DNA of 64,000 nucleotides from assembly GCF_009569385.1 (NCBI RefSeq), contig NZ_WBOF01000001.1, positions 5,837,501-5,901,500 on the forward strand, in the 5' to 3' direction. Shown here piece by piece: positions 41,719 to 49,979 of the stretch (position 1 is its first letter; every line of letters starts with the position of its first letter). The DNA comes from Streptomyces kaniharaensis. Lineage in GTDB: Bacteria; Actinomycetota; Actinomycetes; Streptomycetales; Streptomycetaceae. The notes under the pieces were generated by a model that worked only from the letters and a program-made list of their open reading frames with translations, made no database searches and was not told the origin of the DNA. The position numbers and the translations under genes are program-made.

Positions 41719-42396
41719 TCAGGCCGGCGGGTTCGGGTGGGTCAGGCCGCGGTCGTAGGCGAAGATCACGGCCTGCACGCGGTCCCGGGCGCCGATCTTG
41801 GCGAGCACCCGGCCCATGTGGGTCTTGACCGTGGACTCGGCGAGAACCAGCCGTCGGGCGATCTCGGCGTTGGTCCAACCGTGGGCGACGGCGACGAGGA
41901 TCTCCCGTTCGCGGTCGGTGAGGGAGTCCAGGCGTGCGTCGGCAGCGGGCGTCGTGCCGGGTGGTCGGACCGGCAGGCGGTGGGCGTAGGCGTCGAGGAG
42001 GCGCCGGGTGATGGCGGGGGCGACGACGGCGTCGCCCTCGGCCACCGCGCGGATCCCGGCGAGGAGCTCCTCGGGACGGGCGTCCTTGAGGAGGAAGCCG
42101 CTGGCGCCGGCGCGCAGCGCGGCGTGGGCGTACTCGTCGAGGTCAAAGGTGGTGAGGACGAGGATGCGAGACCGGCCGCCGGTGGCGACGATCTGACGGG
42201 TGGCCTCGATGCCGTCCATGCCGGGCATGCGGATGTCCATGAGGACGACGTCGGGCCGCAGGTCTGCGGTGAGGCGGACGGCCTCGGCGCCGTGGGCGGC
42301 TTCGCCGACGACCTCGGTGTCGGGCTGGCTCTCCAGCAGCATGCGGAAGCCGTAGCGCTGGAGTGGCTGGTCGTCCACGATGAGGACGGTGGTCAC
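41719..42396 (-). CDS. NarL/FixJ-type response regulator
   Basis: This 225-residue response regulator starts V-T-T-V-L-I-V-D-D-Q. The phosphoacceptor Asp is in V-V-L-M-D-I-R-M-P-G, and the switch Thr and Lys lie in L-T-T-F and L-L-K-D-A. The C-terminal LuxR HTH is L-T-D-R-E-R-E-I-L, then N-A-E-I-A-R-R-L and S-T-V-K-T-H. The GTG start overlaps the kinase stop (GTGA). It lies downstream of the ABC exporter and kinase genes on the same strand and likely controls the exporter. Confidence 0.93.
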   Translation of the reverse strand: MTTVLIVDDQPLQRYGFRMLLESQPDTEVVGEAAHGAEAVRLTADLRPDVVLMDIRMPGMDGIEATRQIVATGGRSRILVLTTFDLDEYAHAALRAGASGFLLKDARPEELLAGIRAVAEGDAVVAPAITRRLLDAYAHRLPVRPPGTTPAADARLDSLTDREREILVAVAHGWTNAEIARRLVLAESTVKTHMGRVLAKIGARDRVQAVIFAYDRGLTHPNPPA

Positions 42397-43723
42397 GTCG
42401 GGCTGCCTGTCGGGTCGGGGGTGAGGTCGAGCTCGGCCTCCACGGTCCATCCTGCATCAGGGCCGGGACCGGCCGTGACCGTGCCGCCGTACAGGGCCGC
42501 GCGTTCGCGCATTCCTGAGAGGCCGTGGCCCTCGGCGGCGCCGTGCGCGGACACCCGGGCACGACCGCTGGGGCCGGTGTCCTGGACTCGTACCCGCAGC
42601 TTGGCGTTGTCGGCGGTCAGGGTCACGTGGACCCGTGTGTCGGGGCCGGCGTGCTTGAGCGTGTTGGTGAGCGCCTCCTGGACGATGCGGTAGGCCATGA
42701 GCTGGACGCCGCGGTCCGGTTGGTCGAGGTCGCCGGCCGCGGTGTAGACAATGTGGGGCCCGGCGGCGCGGATGCGCGCGCACAGGGCGTCGACATCGCC
42801 GATGCCCGGTTGCGGGGCGAACTCGGCGGCCTGGTCGCCCTGGTCGCGCAGGACCCCGAGCATGCGCCGCAGCTCGCCGAGCGCCTGCCGACTCGTCTCC
42901 CCGATCAGCAGCAGCGCCTCGCGGCCCCGGTCGGGGGACGCCTGGGCCGCGTAGGCGCCGCCGTCGGCCAGCGTGACGATCACCGACAGGTTGTGGCCGA
43001 TGATGTCGTGCATCTCGCGGGCCACCCTGGCGCGCTCGTGGGCCGCGGCGAGTCGGCTGCGCTGGTCGCGCTGATCTCCAGCCGTGCCGCGCGTTCGCGC
43101 AGCCCGGCGAGCTGGGCGCGCCGGATCCGCACGGCGATGCCGAGGGCGACCGCGGCGGTCGCGGCGCTGAACAGGAAGAACAGGGCGTCCCCGAACGCCA
43201 CCCCCGCGGACAGCCGCACGGCGACCAGGGCCACGGCGCCGGCCATGGCGCCGCAGGCCCAGGCCAGCTTCCGCAGGCTGCCGTGCAGGGCGAGGCTGTA
43301 GAGGGCGACCAGCAGGGCCGCGTCCGCGCGCAGCGCCGCGCCGAGCGACCACTGGACCACGAACACGACCATGATCGCCGCGAACGCCGCGGCGGGCCGG
43401 CGGCGGCGCCACAGCAGGGGCAGCACCAGGCCGGCCTGGAAGGCCAGCATCGCCGGCAGGGGCAGGTGGGTGAAGACGATCCGGTGCGCGTGGGGCCCGT
43501 CTGCGTCGCCGTGGAACGGGCCGGTGGCGCTGCCCCGGAGGAGGTCGGGCACGCAGAACAGCACGAAGACCACGGCGACCACGGCGGTGTCCAGGACCCA
43601 GGGGTGGTTGCGGTCCGCCTGCCGGACGCGCTGGCCGATCCAGGCCAGGCGGGCGAAGACCGGGTGGGCCGACAGCGGGTCGGTGCCCGGGGCGGCGGCG
43701 TGGTGGTCGTTCAAGGTTGTCAC
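42393..43723 (-). pseudogene. Sensor histidine kinase gene with a single-base frameshift
   Basis: From a GTG at 43723, the first frame encodes a membrane sensor with about five to six helices, ending L-R-E-R-A-A-R-L-E. The other frame then encodes Q-R-D-Q-R-S-R-L-A-A-A-H-E-R-A-R-V-A-R-E-M-H-D, the HisKA_3 dimerisation box, and an HATPase domain ending T-P-D-P-T-G-S-P-T. The frames meet at 43071-43078, where GAGATCAG would read E-I-Q if it were GAGATCCAG. One deleted C therefore breaks the kinase. Restored, it would be 443 residues. It may be a real knockout or an assembly error. The phosphoacceptor is the His of R-E-M-H-D. Confidence 0.8.
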
Positions 43724-43817
43724 CTGTCCATCGTCGCCTGGTCGTGCGGAGGCACCGGGCCGGTCGGGGGAGAGGGGGCGCGGCGGCGGGGGTGCGCGCC
43801 GCCGCACCTGCGGTTCC

Positions 43818-44666
43818 TCAGGCGTCGGTGCGCACGAGGCGCACGGCGGCCCCGGTCAGGGCGAGGACGGTCCACCCGAGGAAGACGATCATTCCGGCGG
43901 TCGGCGAGAGGGTGGTCGTGTCGTGGTGGAGAGCGAACATCGCCTCACCCGCGTGGCTGGGCAGGTAAGGGCTGATGTGGCTCTGCCAGGACGTCGGCAG
44001 GAGCGAGGTCAGTCCGGGGATCAGCATCAGGGAGGCCACCAGGACGGCGATGCCGCCCGCGACCGAGCGCAGCAGCGCGCCGAGGGCGACGCCGATCACG
44101 CCGACGAGGGCGAGGTAGAGCCCGGCGCCCAGCAGGCCGCGCACGACGCCGGCGTCCGAGAGGGTCATCGCCGCGCGGGTGCTGGAGAGGATGCGGCTGT
44201 CGGCGACGAAGGTGGCGAACACCCCGGCGGTGCCGATCAGCAGGGCGATCAGGCCGAACACCGCGGCCTTGGACCACAGCACGGGCAGGCGGCGCGGCAC
44301 GGCGGCGAGGGTGGAGCGGATCATGCCGGTCGAGTACTCGCCGGCGGCGACCAGGACGCCGAGGACGCCGAGTGCCAGCTGGGCGAAGTTGGTGCCGAAG
44401 AGCGACAGGCTCAGGGCGCTCGCCTGGGCGAAGTCCCGGTCCATCGGGCGGCCCGAGGTGATCCGCGACTTGAACTGGAACGCGGCGATCAGGCCGAAGG
44501 CCACCAGGAAGAGGAGGGCCAGGCCGAGGGTGATCCAGGTGGAGCGCAGGGACCACAGCTTGGCCCACTCGGAGCGCAGCACGCGGGCCGCCGTCACCTT
44601 GTAGGCGGGGCGGGCGGACCGGAGGTCGGCGGGCGTGGGCGTCGGGCTCGCTGCGATGGTGCTCAT
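43818..44666 (-). CDS. ABC transporter permease (ABC-2 type)
   Basis: This 282-residue protein starts after an ATGA overlap with the ATPase stop. The soluble N-terminus contains V-T-A-A-R-V-L-R-S-E-W-A-K, the pattern that opens ABC-2 permeases next to antibiotic-export ATPases. About six membrane helices follow, with the conserved loop A-A-G-E-Y-S-T-G-M-I-R-S-T-L. It forms an exporter with the upstream ATPase. Confidence 0.92.
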   Translation of the reverse strand: MSTIAASPTPTPADLRSARPAYKVTAARVLRSEWAKLWSLRSTWITLGLALLFLVAFGLIAAFQFKSRITSGRPMDRDFAQASALSLSLFGTNFAQLALGVLGVLVAAGEYSTGMIRSTLAAVPRRLPVLWSKAAVFGLIALLIGTAGVFATFVADSRILSSTRAAMTLSDAGVVRGLLGAGLYLALVGVIGVALGALLRSVAGGIAVLVASLMLIPGLTSLLPTSWQSHISPYLPSHAGEAMFALHHDTTTLSPTAGMIVFLGWTVLALTGAAVRLVRTDA

Positions 44667-45622
44667 GCCGCGCTCCTCGGGTTCTCGGTGCCGGCGTCGG
44701 CGGCAGCGTTGGCGGTGGTGGTGCCGTGGTACTCGACGGCGTCCCTGGTCAGCTCCATGAAGGCCTCCTCCAGCGAGACCGTCCGGGGGGTGAGCTCGAA
44801 GACGGCGATGCCGTGCTCGGCGGCGGTGAGGCCGATCTCGCGGGCCGTGCGGCCGGTCACGAGGAGTTCCTCCGACCCCGCTCGGCCGGTGATCTCCACG
44901 CCCGGCCCGGCGAGAGCCGAGCGCAGGCGGACCGGGTCGGCGCTCGCGACCTTCACCGCGTCGCCTCCGGCCTCGCGGACCAGGTCCTGCACGGTGGTGT
45001 CGGCGAGCAGCCGGCCGCGGCCGACGATGATCAGGTGGTCGGCGACGAGGGCGACCTCGCTCATCAGGTGGGAGGAGACGAAGACGGTGCGGCCCTCGGC
45101 GGCGAGCGAGGTGAGGAGGTTGCGGATCCACAGGACGCCCTCGGGGTCGAGGCCGTTGACGGGTTCGTCCAGCATCACGGTGGCCGGGTCGCCGAGCAGG
45201 GCCGAGGCGATGCCGAGGCGCTGGCCCATGCCGAGGGAGAACGCCCCGGCGCGCTTGCGGGCCACCGACTGCAGTCCGGTCAGCTCGATGACCTCCTCGA
45301 CCCGGCGGCGCGGGATGCCGTGGGTGTGGGCCTGGGCCATCAGGTGGTTGAAGGCCGAGCGGCCGGGGTGGATCGACCTGGCCTCCAGCAGCGCGCCGAC
45401 CTCCTGCAGCGGCGCGGCGTGCTCGGCGTAGCGGCGGCCGTTGACGCGCACCGAGCCGCTGGTGGGGGCGTCGAGCCCGACGATCATCCGCATGGTGGTG
45501 GACTTACCTGCCCCGTTGGGCCCGAGGAAGCCCGTCACCGTACCGGGCCTGACCGTGAAGTCCAGCCCGTCCACGGCGGTCTTCTCGCCGTACCGCTTCG
45601 TCAGCTGGTGTGCCTCGATCAT
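44663..45622 (-). CDS. ABC transporter ATP-binding protein
   Basis: This 319-residue ATPase of the DrrA/CcmA type has Walker A in G-P-N-G-A-G-K-S-T, the signature in F-S-L-G-M-G-Q-R-L-G, Walker B in A-T-V-M-L-D-E-P, and the switch His in V-F-V-S-S-H-L. The C-terminal extension of about 90 residues is typical of drug-export ATPases. It is the first gene of a minus-strand run ATPase-permease-kinase-regulator. A repeat-rich promoter region lies upstream (45698-45750). The substrate may be a peptide or antibiotic, as in related two-component-linked exporters. Confidence 0.95.
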   Translation of the reverse strand: MIEAHQLTKRYGEKTAVDGLDFTVRPGTVTGFLGPNGAGKSTTMRMIVGLDAPTSGSVRVNGRRYAEHAAPLQEVGALLEARSIHPGRSAFNHLMAQAHTHGIPRRRVEEVIELTGLQSVARKRAGAFSLGMGQRLGIASALLGDPATVMLDEPVNGLDPEGVLWIRNLLTSLAAEGRTVFVSSHLMSEVALVADHLIIVGRGRLLADTTVQDLVREAGGDAVKVASADPVRLRSALAGPGVEITGRAGSEELLVTGRTAREIGLTAAEHGIAVFELTPRTVSLEEAFMELTRDAVEYHGTTTANAAADAGTENPRSAA

Positions 45623-45697
45623 CGCTCACCCCTGTGCTCCGGGGCCGGACCGTCCGGCCGCCCTCGTCATCCACGCTAGGCGTGGGAGCGGCGCGGT

Positions 45698-45750
45698 CCG
45701 TGGTACCGCGGGCCGATCATCGAGGAGCCCGTAGTACCGCGGTACCACGG
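45698..45750. promoter_or_regulatory. Paired inverted-repeat operator upstream of the ABC exporter
   Basis: CCGTGGTACCGCGG at 45698-45711 has an exact inverted copy at 45737-45750, 25 bases apart. The second arm overlaps a perfect 12-bp palindrome, GTACCGCGGTAC (45734-45745). It lies about 75-130 bases before the ATPase start and is the likely binding site of the linked response regulator. Confidence 0.55.
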
Positions 45751-45921
45751 TCGTCTGGTGAGCGTCTCGTCGATCTCGGCGCCGCCCGGTCGGAGCTCAG
45801 GGGTGCACCGTGGCCGGCTCGGCCGTCAGTGCGTTCCGGGTGCGGATGCGCAGGGCGATCGAGCGAGTGCTCGAGGACCGTCTCCTCCACGAGCTCATGG
45901 GCGGCCTCCCTCGACCGGCGA

Positions 45922-46290
45922 TCAGCGATCGCAACCGCACGTGCCACGTGCTGTGGACACACCGGGGTACGGCGCCTCCCAGAAGTACGTGTGCGACGAC
46001 GAGAGGACCCCTCGCACGCAGGACGGCGAGCAGCCCGCCACCGGAGGCGCCGCCTCCGGCGAGACGACGGGGCTCACCCCGGGGCCGCCGTGCGATCGTC
46101 GATCGTGGGTCGAGGGCGGATCGGACTGGAAGGCACCGCCCGTGACGAACGTGGCCCAGCGTGCGACGCGGAGAAAGGCACACCGGAGAGAGTGGACCGC
46201 CGACCGGGGTCCAGGCGCCGTCGTCCGGTCGACCGGGACGAGCGGCACGGGGCCCGGCTCGGCGCTTTCGGACTCACTCTGCGAGGACAT
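45922..46290 (-). CDS. Candidate 122-aa hypothetical protein with strong RBS
   Basis: This is an ORF of 122 codons with GGAGG five bases before the ATG at 46290. It encodes M-S-S-Q-S-E-S-E-S-A-E and is Ser/Pro-rich. Five cysteines occur in the sequence: one in the middle (L-R-C-A-F) and four near the C-terminus (G-C-S-P-S-C and T-C-G-C). No family is recognised. The well-placed Shine-Dalgarno supports translation, but codon bias is weaker than in neighbours, so it may be spurious. It is divergent from the urease operon. Confidence 0.35.
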   Translation of the reverse strand: MSSQSESESAEPGPVPLVPVDRTTAPGPRSAVHSLRCAFLRVARWATFVTGGAFQSDPPSTHDRRSHGGPGVSPVVSPEAAPPVAGCSPSCVRGVLSSSHTYFWEAPYPGVSTARGTCGCDR

Positions 46291-46755
46291 CGATACCTCC
46301 GGTTCGCACACACGGACGGTGCCGTGCCGAGTTGCGTGCGGGCGTGACACACCCTCGTTGCGGCTACAGCGCCAGGGGGGAAGAAGTGGGGGCGGCAGCC
46401 CGTCCGGGGCCGTTGAGCCCGCCCGGTCGTGGGTGCCGACATCCTGATGCCCGGAGTGTAGGGGACCGTCGGGAGATCCACGCCACTGTGCGATCCGCCA
46501 TTCGGACGGGTCGAGCAGCCCTGCCCACCTGTGAGTTCCACCAGACCTGGCCCCTGGTCCGTCGATCGTGACGATTCGAAAAACTCCCGGAAACAAACCG
46601 GTGCTCCCATGAGCAGGACCCCGGCGGTCCACAGCCTCGACCAGGCCCTGAGAGAGCGCCGACGCCGGCGACTCCGTCGGTCCGTCCCGCGGCGCCGTCC
46701 TCCCGGCCGGCGCGGCAGGCGTCCGCGTGTCTCGCGAGCCACCCAGGAGAATCCC
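46291..46755. other. Intergenic region before the urease operon
   Basis: No supported gene is found here. The sequence around 46570-46605 is AT-richer than its surroundings and could hold the urease promoter, but no convincing -35/-10 pair was identified. The AGGAG ribosome binding site of ureA is at 46745-46749. Confidence 0.4.
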
Positions 46756-47061
46756 ATGAACCTCGCCCCGCGAGAGATCGACAAGCTGTACGTCTACGTG
46801 GTGGCCGATCTGGCTCGCCGCCGGCGCGAACGCGGCGTGAAGCTCAACTACAGCGAGGCCGTCGCCCTGATCAGTGAAGCGCTCATGGAAGGGGCCCGGG
46901 ACGGCCTCTCCCTGGCCGACTGCACGGAGCTCGGCAGGAACGTCGTCAGCGCAGACGAGGTCATGCCCGGGGTACGCGAGATGCTCCCGTTGCTGCAGGT
47001 CGAGGCGGTGTTCACGGACGGGACCAAGCTGGTCTCCTGTCACGACCCGATCGGTGCCTGA
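46756..47061 (+). CDS. ureA: Urease gamma subunit
   Basis: This 101-residue UreA starts M-N-L-A-P-R-E-I-D-K-L and continues N-Y-S-E-A-V-A-L-I and E-G-A-R-D-G. The E-V-M-P-G-V-R-E-M motif and the final H-D-P-I are family hallmarks. It packs with the beta and alpha subunits in the urease trimer. AGGAG lies six bases before the ATG. It is the first gene of the urease operon and is separated from ureB by a CbiX-like gene. Confidence 0.97.
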   Translation: MNLAPREIDKLYVYVVADLARRRRERGVKLNYSEAVALISEALMEGARDGLSLADCTELGRNVVSADEVMPGVREMLPLLQVEAVFTDGTKLVSCHDPIGA

Positions 47062-47064
47062 GGC

Positions 47065-47775
47065 GTGCGGCCCACTTCCCCGTCCCTCCGCCGTCCCGCC
47101 GCCACCGTGGTGCTGGTCGGCGGCCACGAGAGTCGTTGGGCCCGGGACTTGACGGATCTCACCGAGCGCGGGTGCGTGACGGGCGCGGTTGCGGTCGGAC
47201 GCGAGCTCACCCGGGCTGTCGCCGACGCCCTCGCCTTCGGCCCGGATCCGGTGTGCGTGGTCCCGATGACCCTGGGCCGGGACCGCACGCTCGTGGCGGA
47301 CACGGCGCGCGCGTTGCACTGGCTGACCCGGTCCGTGGGGTCCGAACGGCTCGTACTCACCGAGCCGTTCGGCACCGCCGGGCACCTGGTCGGCTGGCTC
47401 CGAGCCGCCGCCCGGACCTGTCAGGACGCGGACGCCCTGTTGGTCACGGCACCCGCCGCCACCCCCGACGAGGACGCGGACCTCTACCGGACCGCCCGGC
47501 TGGTCCGCCAGTACGGCACCCACCGCACGGTCGAGGTCGCCTTCGACGGCGGCGATCCGGATGTCGCCGAAGGCCTGGAGCGCTGTCGCCGTCTCGGTGC
47601 CCACCGCGTCGCCAGGCTCCCGGCGGGGTTCGCCGGCCCAGTGCTGAGCACCCGTGCCGTGACGGAGGTGCTCCACGCGCGCACCGCCGCGGCCCTGCGC
47701 CTGCTCGGCCACGGTGAGAACGGCATCGCCGCCGCCCTCAACGGCCATACCCACCCGCACCCCCACCCGCACTGA
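47065..47775 (+). CDS. CbiX-like protein with His-rich tail, inserted between ureA and ureB
   Basis: This 236-residue protein resembles the tandem-domain CbiX/SirB chelatase family, with V-L-V-G-G-H-E-S-R near residue 18 equivalent to the G-H-G-S-R metal loop. V-V-P-M-T-L-G-R-D-R-T occurs where a second ligand His is expected; that His is not evident. The C-terminal half repeats the pattern with L-L-V-T-A-P-A-A, then V-A-F-D-G-G and G-L-E-R-C-R-R-L-G. The tail ends N-G-H-T-H-P-H-P-H-P-H, a potential metal-binding string. The GTG start lies three bases after the ureA stop. No ureE gene is present in the operon. A nickel-handling role replacing UreE is an inference from position, family and tail. 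Confidence 0.75.
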   Translation: MRPTSPSLRRPAATVVLVGGHESRWARDLTDLTERGCVTGAVAVGRELTRAVADALAFGPDPVCVVPMTLGRDRTLVADTARALHWLTRSVGSERLVLTEPFGTAGHLVGWLRAAARTCQDADALLVTAPAATPDEDADLYRTARLVRQYGTHRTVEVAFDGGDPDVAEGLERCRRLGAHRVARLPAGFAGPVLSTRAVTEVLHARTAAALRLLGHGENGIAAALNGHTHPHPHPH

Positions 47776-47820
47776 CCCCACCCGGCGTCACCGCCGACAC
47801 ACAACCGGAAGAGAGACACC

Positions 47821-48255
47821 ATGGCAGGCAGAGCCGCGTACCTGTACGGCGACGATCCGATCGAGATCAACGCCGGCCGGGCGAGAACCGCGCTGACGGT
47901 ACGCAACACCGGCGACCGCGCCGTCCAGGTCGGCTCGCACTACCACTTCTTCGAGGTCAACCGCGCGCTGTCGTTCGACCGCGGCCAGGCCTACGGCATG
48001 CACCTGGACCTGCCGGCGGGCACCGCCGTGCGGTTCGAACCAGGGGACACCCGCGAGGTTGAGCTCGTGGCGTACGCCGGCCACCGCCGGCTGGTCGGCT
48101 TCAGCGCGCTGGTCGACGGCGGCCTCGGCTCGGCGGACACCCGTGCCTCGGCGCTGCGCCGTGCCGAGGCACGCGGCTTCCTCGGCGCCCGGAGCGAGGA
48201 CCGTGACACGACCGTGGACGCGGCCCGACGCGAAGACGCGAAGGGCGGGTTCTGA
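47821..48255 (+). CDS. ureB: Urease beta subunit
   Basis: This 144-residue UreB has a core that includes N-A-G-R-A-R-T-A-L-T-V-R-N-T-G-D-R, then V-G-S-H-Y-H-F-F-E-V-N and G-F-S-A-L-V-D-G. About 35 residues beyond the usual beta-subunit end form a charged extension. The SD sequence is GGAAGAGAG. Its stop overlaps the ureC start by one base (TGATG), coupling their translation. Confidence 0.97.
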   Translation: MAGRAAYLYGDDPIEINAGRARTALTVRNTGDRAVQVGSHYHFFEVNRALSFDRGQAYGMHLDLPAGTAVRFEPGDTREVELVAYAGHRRLVGFSALVDGGLGSADTRASALRRAEARGFLGARSEDRDTTVDAARREDAKGGF

Positions 48256-49979
48256 TGGCGATCATCTCCCGCCAGCGCTACACCGACCTGTTCGGCCCCA
48301 CCGTGGGCGACCGTTTCCACCTGGCCGACACGAACCTCGTCGTCGAGGTCGAGAAGGACCACAACCAGGGCCACTACGGCGACGAGGCGGTCTACGGCGG
48401 CGGCAAGGCCATCCGGGACGGCATGGCCCAGGACCCGGCGGCCACCTCCGCCCAGGGAGCGCTGGACCTCGTGATCACCAACGTGGTGGTGCTGGACGCC
48501 GTGATCGGTGTCGTCAAGGGCGACATCGGCGTCAAGGACGGTTTCATCACCGCGGTCGGCAAGGCCGGCAACCCTCGCCTGCAAAGCGGTGTGCACCCGA
48601 AGCTGGTGATCGGCCCGGGCACCGAGGTGATCTCCGGCGAGCACCTGGTGGCGACCGCCGGCGGCATCGACACCCACATCCACTTCATCTCCCCGCAGCA
48701 GGTCCAGGAGGGCCTGAGCAACGGCATCACCACCCTGATCGGCGGCGGCACCGGCCCGACGGACGGCACCAACGGCACCACCTGCACCCCGGGCCCCTGG
48801 AACATCCAGCGGATGTACCAGGCGGTGGACGACCTGCCAGTCAACACCGGTCTGCTCGGCAAGGGGAACGCCTCGCTGCCGCAGGCGCTGCGCGAGCAGG
48901 TCGAGGCGGGCGCCTGTGGGCTGAAGGTGCACGAGGACTGGGGCACCACGCCGGCCGCGATCGACACGGCGCTGCGGGTGGCCGACGAGTACGACGTGCA
49001 GGTGGCCATTCACACCGACACGCTCAACGAGTCCGGTTTCTTCGAGGACACCCTCTCGGCCATCGATGGCCGGACCATCCACACCTTCCACACCGAGGGC
49101 GCCGGCGGCGGGCACGCCCCGGACATCATGCGGATCGCCGGCGAGCCCAACGTGCTTCCGTCATCGACCAACCCGACGCTGCCGTACACGGTGAACTCGA
49201 TCGACGAGCTGCTCGACATGGTGATGGTCTGCCACCACCTCAGCCATCACATCCCGGAGGACGTCTCCTTCGCCGAATCCCGGGTGCGCGCCGAGACCGT
49301 GGCGGCCGAGACCGTACTGCACGACGAGGGCGTCATCTCGATCTTCTCCTCGGACTCCCAGGCGATGGGCCGGATCGGGGAGTCCTTCACCCGCGCCTTC
49401 CAGACCGCCCACCACTGCAAGGAGCAGCGCGGCAAGCTCGCCGGCGACAGCGAGCGCAACGACAACGCCCGCGTCCTGCGCTATCTGGCCAAGCTCACCA
49501 TCAACCCCGCCATCGCCGCCGGGATCTCCGACCACGTCGGCTCGCTGGAGCCCGGCAAGCTGGCGGACATCGTGCTCTGGCCGATCAACTCCTTCGGCGC
49601 CAAGCCGAAGTTGGTGGTCAAGGGCGGAATGGTCGCCTGGGCGCTGATGGGCGACCCCAACGCTTCGCTGCCCACCACTCAGCCGATGTACTACCGGCCG
49701 ATGTTCGGTGCGTTCGGCCGGGCCCGGCAGGCCACCCGAGTGTCCTTCATGTCACAGGCAGCGGTGGAGCGCGGTGTTCCGGCCGAACTCGGTTTGGAGA
49801 GCAGGGTGTTGGCGGTGCGGCGATGCCGTGCGGTCGGCAAGCGGCACATGGTGCGCAACGACGCCCTGCCGGACATCCGGGTGGACCCGGAGACCTACCG
49901 GGTCACCCTCGACGGCGAGCCGGCGACCATCGAGCCGGCGCGGTCCCTGCCCCTCAACCAGCTCTTCTACCTCGCATGA
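48255..49979 (+). CDS. ureC: Urease alpha (catalytic) subunit
   Basis: This 574-residue UreC hydrolyses urea to ammonia and carbamate with two nickel ions. Nickel ligands lie in G-I-D-T-H-I-H-F. The carbamylated Lys is in C-G-L-K-V-H-E-D-W-G near 223. Further His ligands are in V-A-I-H-T-D-T and H-T-F-H-T-E-G-A-G-G-G-H-A-P. The mobile flap is M-V-C-H-H-L-S-H-H-I-P-E-D. All key residues are present, so the enzyme should be active if nickel is delivered. Its stop overlaps ureF as ATGA. Confidence 0.98.
   Translation: MAIISRQRYTDLFGPTVGDRFHLADTNLVVEVEKDHNQGHYGDEAVYGGGKAIRDGMAQDPAATSAQGALDLVITNVVVLDAVIGVVKGDIGVKDGFITAVGKAGNPRLQSGVHPKLVIGPGTEVISGEHLVATAGGIDTHIHFISPQQVQEGLSNGITTLIGGGTGPTDGTNGTTCTPGPWNIQRMYQAVDDLPVNTGLLGKGNASLPQALREQVEAGACGLKVHEDWGTTPAAIDTALRVADEYDVQVAIHTDTLNESGFFEDTLSAIDGRTIHTFHTEGAGGGHAPDIMRIAGEPNVLPSSTNPTLPYTVNSIDELLDMVMVCHHLSHHIPEDVSFAESRVRAETVAAETVLHDEGVISIFSSDSQAMGRIGESFTRAFQTAHHCKEQRGKLAGDSERNDNARVLRYLAKLTINPAIAAGISDHVGSLEPGKLADIVLWPINSFGAKPKLVVKGGMVAWALMGDPNASLPTTQPMYYRPMFGAFGRARQATRVSFMSQAAVERGVPAELGLESRVLAVRRCRAVGKRHMVRNDALPDIRVDPETYRVTLDGEPATIEPARSLPLNQLFYLA

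Noticed and set aside
46531..47061. N-terminally extended ureA starting at 46531
   Set aside because: The extra residues are Arg-rich and not UreA-like. AGGAG precedes the ATG at 46756.
45922..47781. 619-codon minus-strand ORF opposite ureA and the CbiX-like gene
   Set aside because: The part opposite the urease genes is an antisense shadow. Only its last 122 codons, with their own RBS, were kept as a weak candidate.
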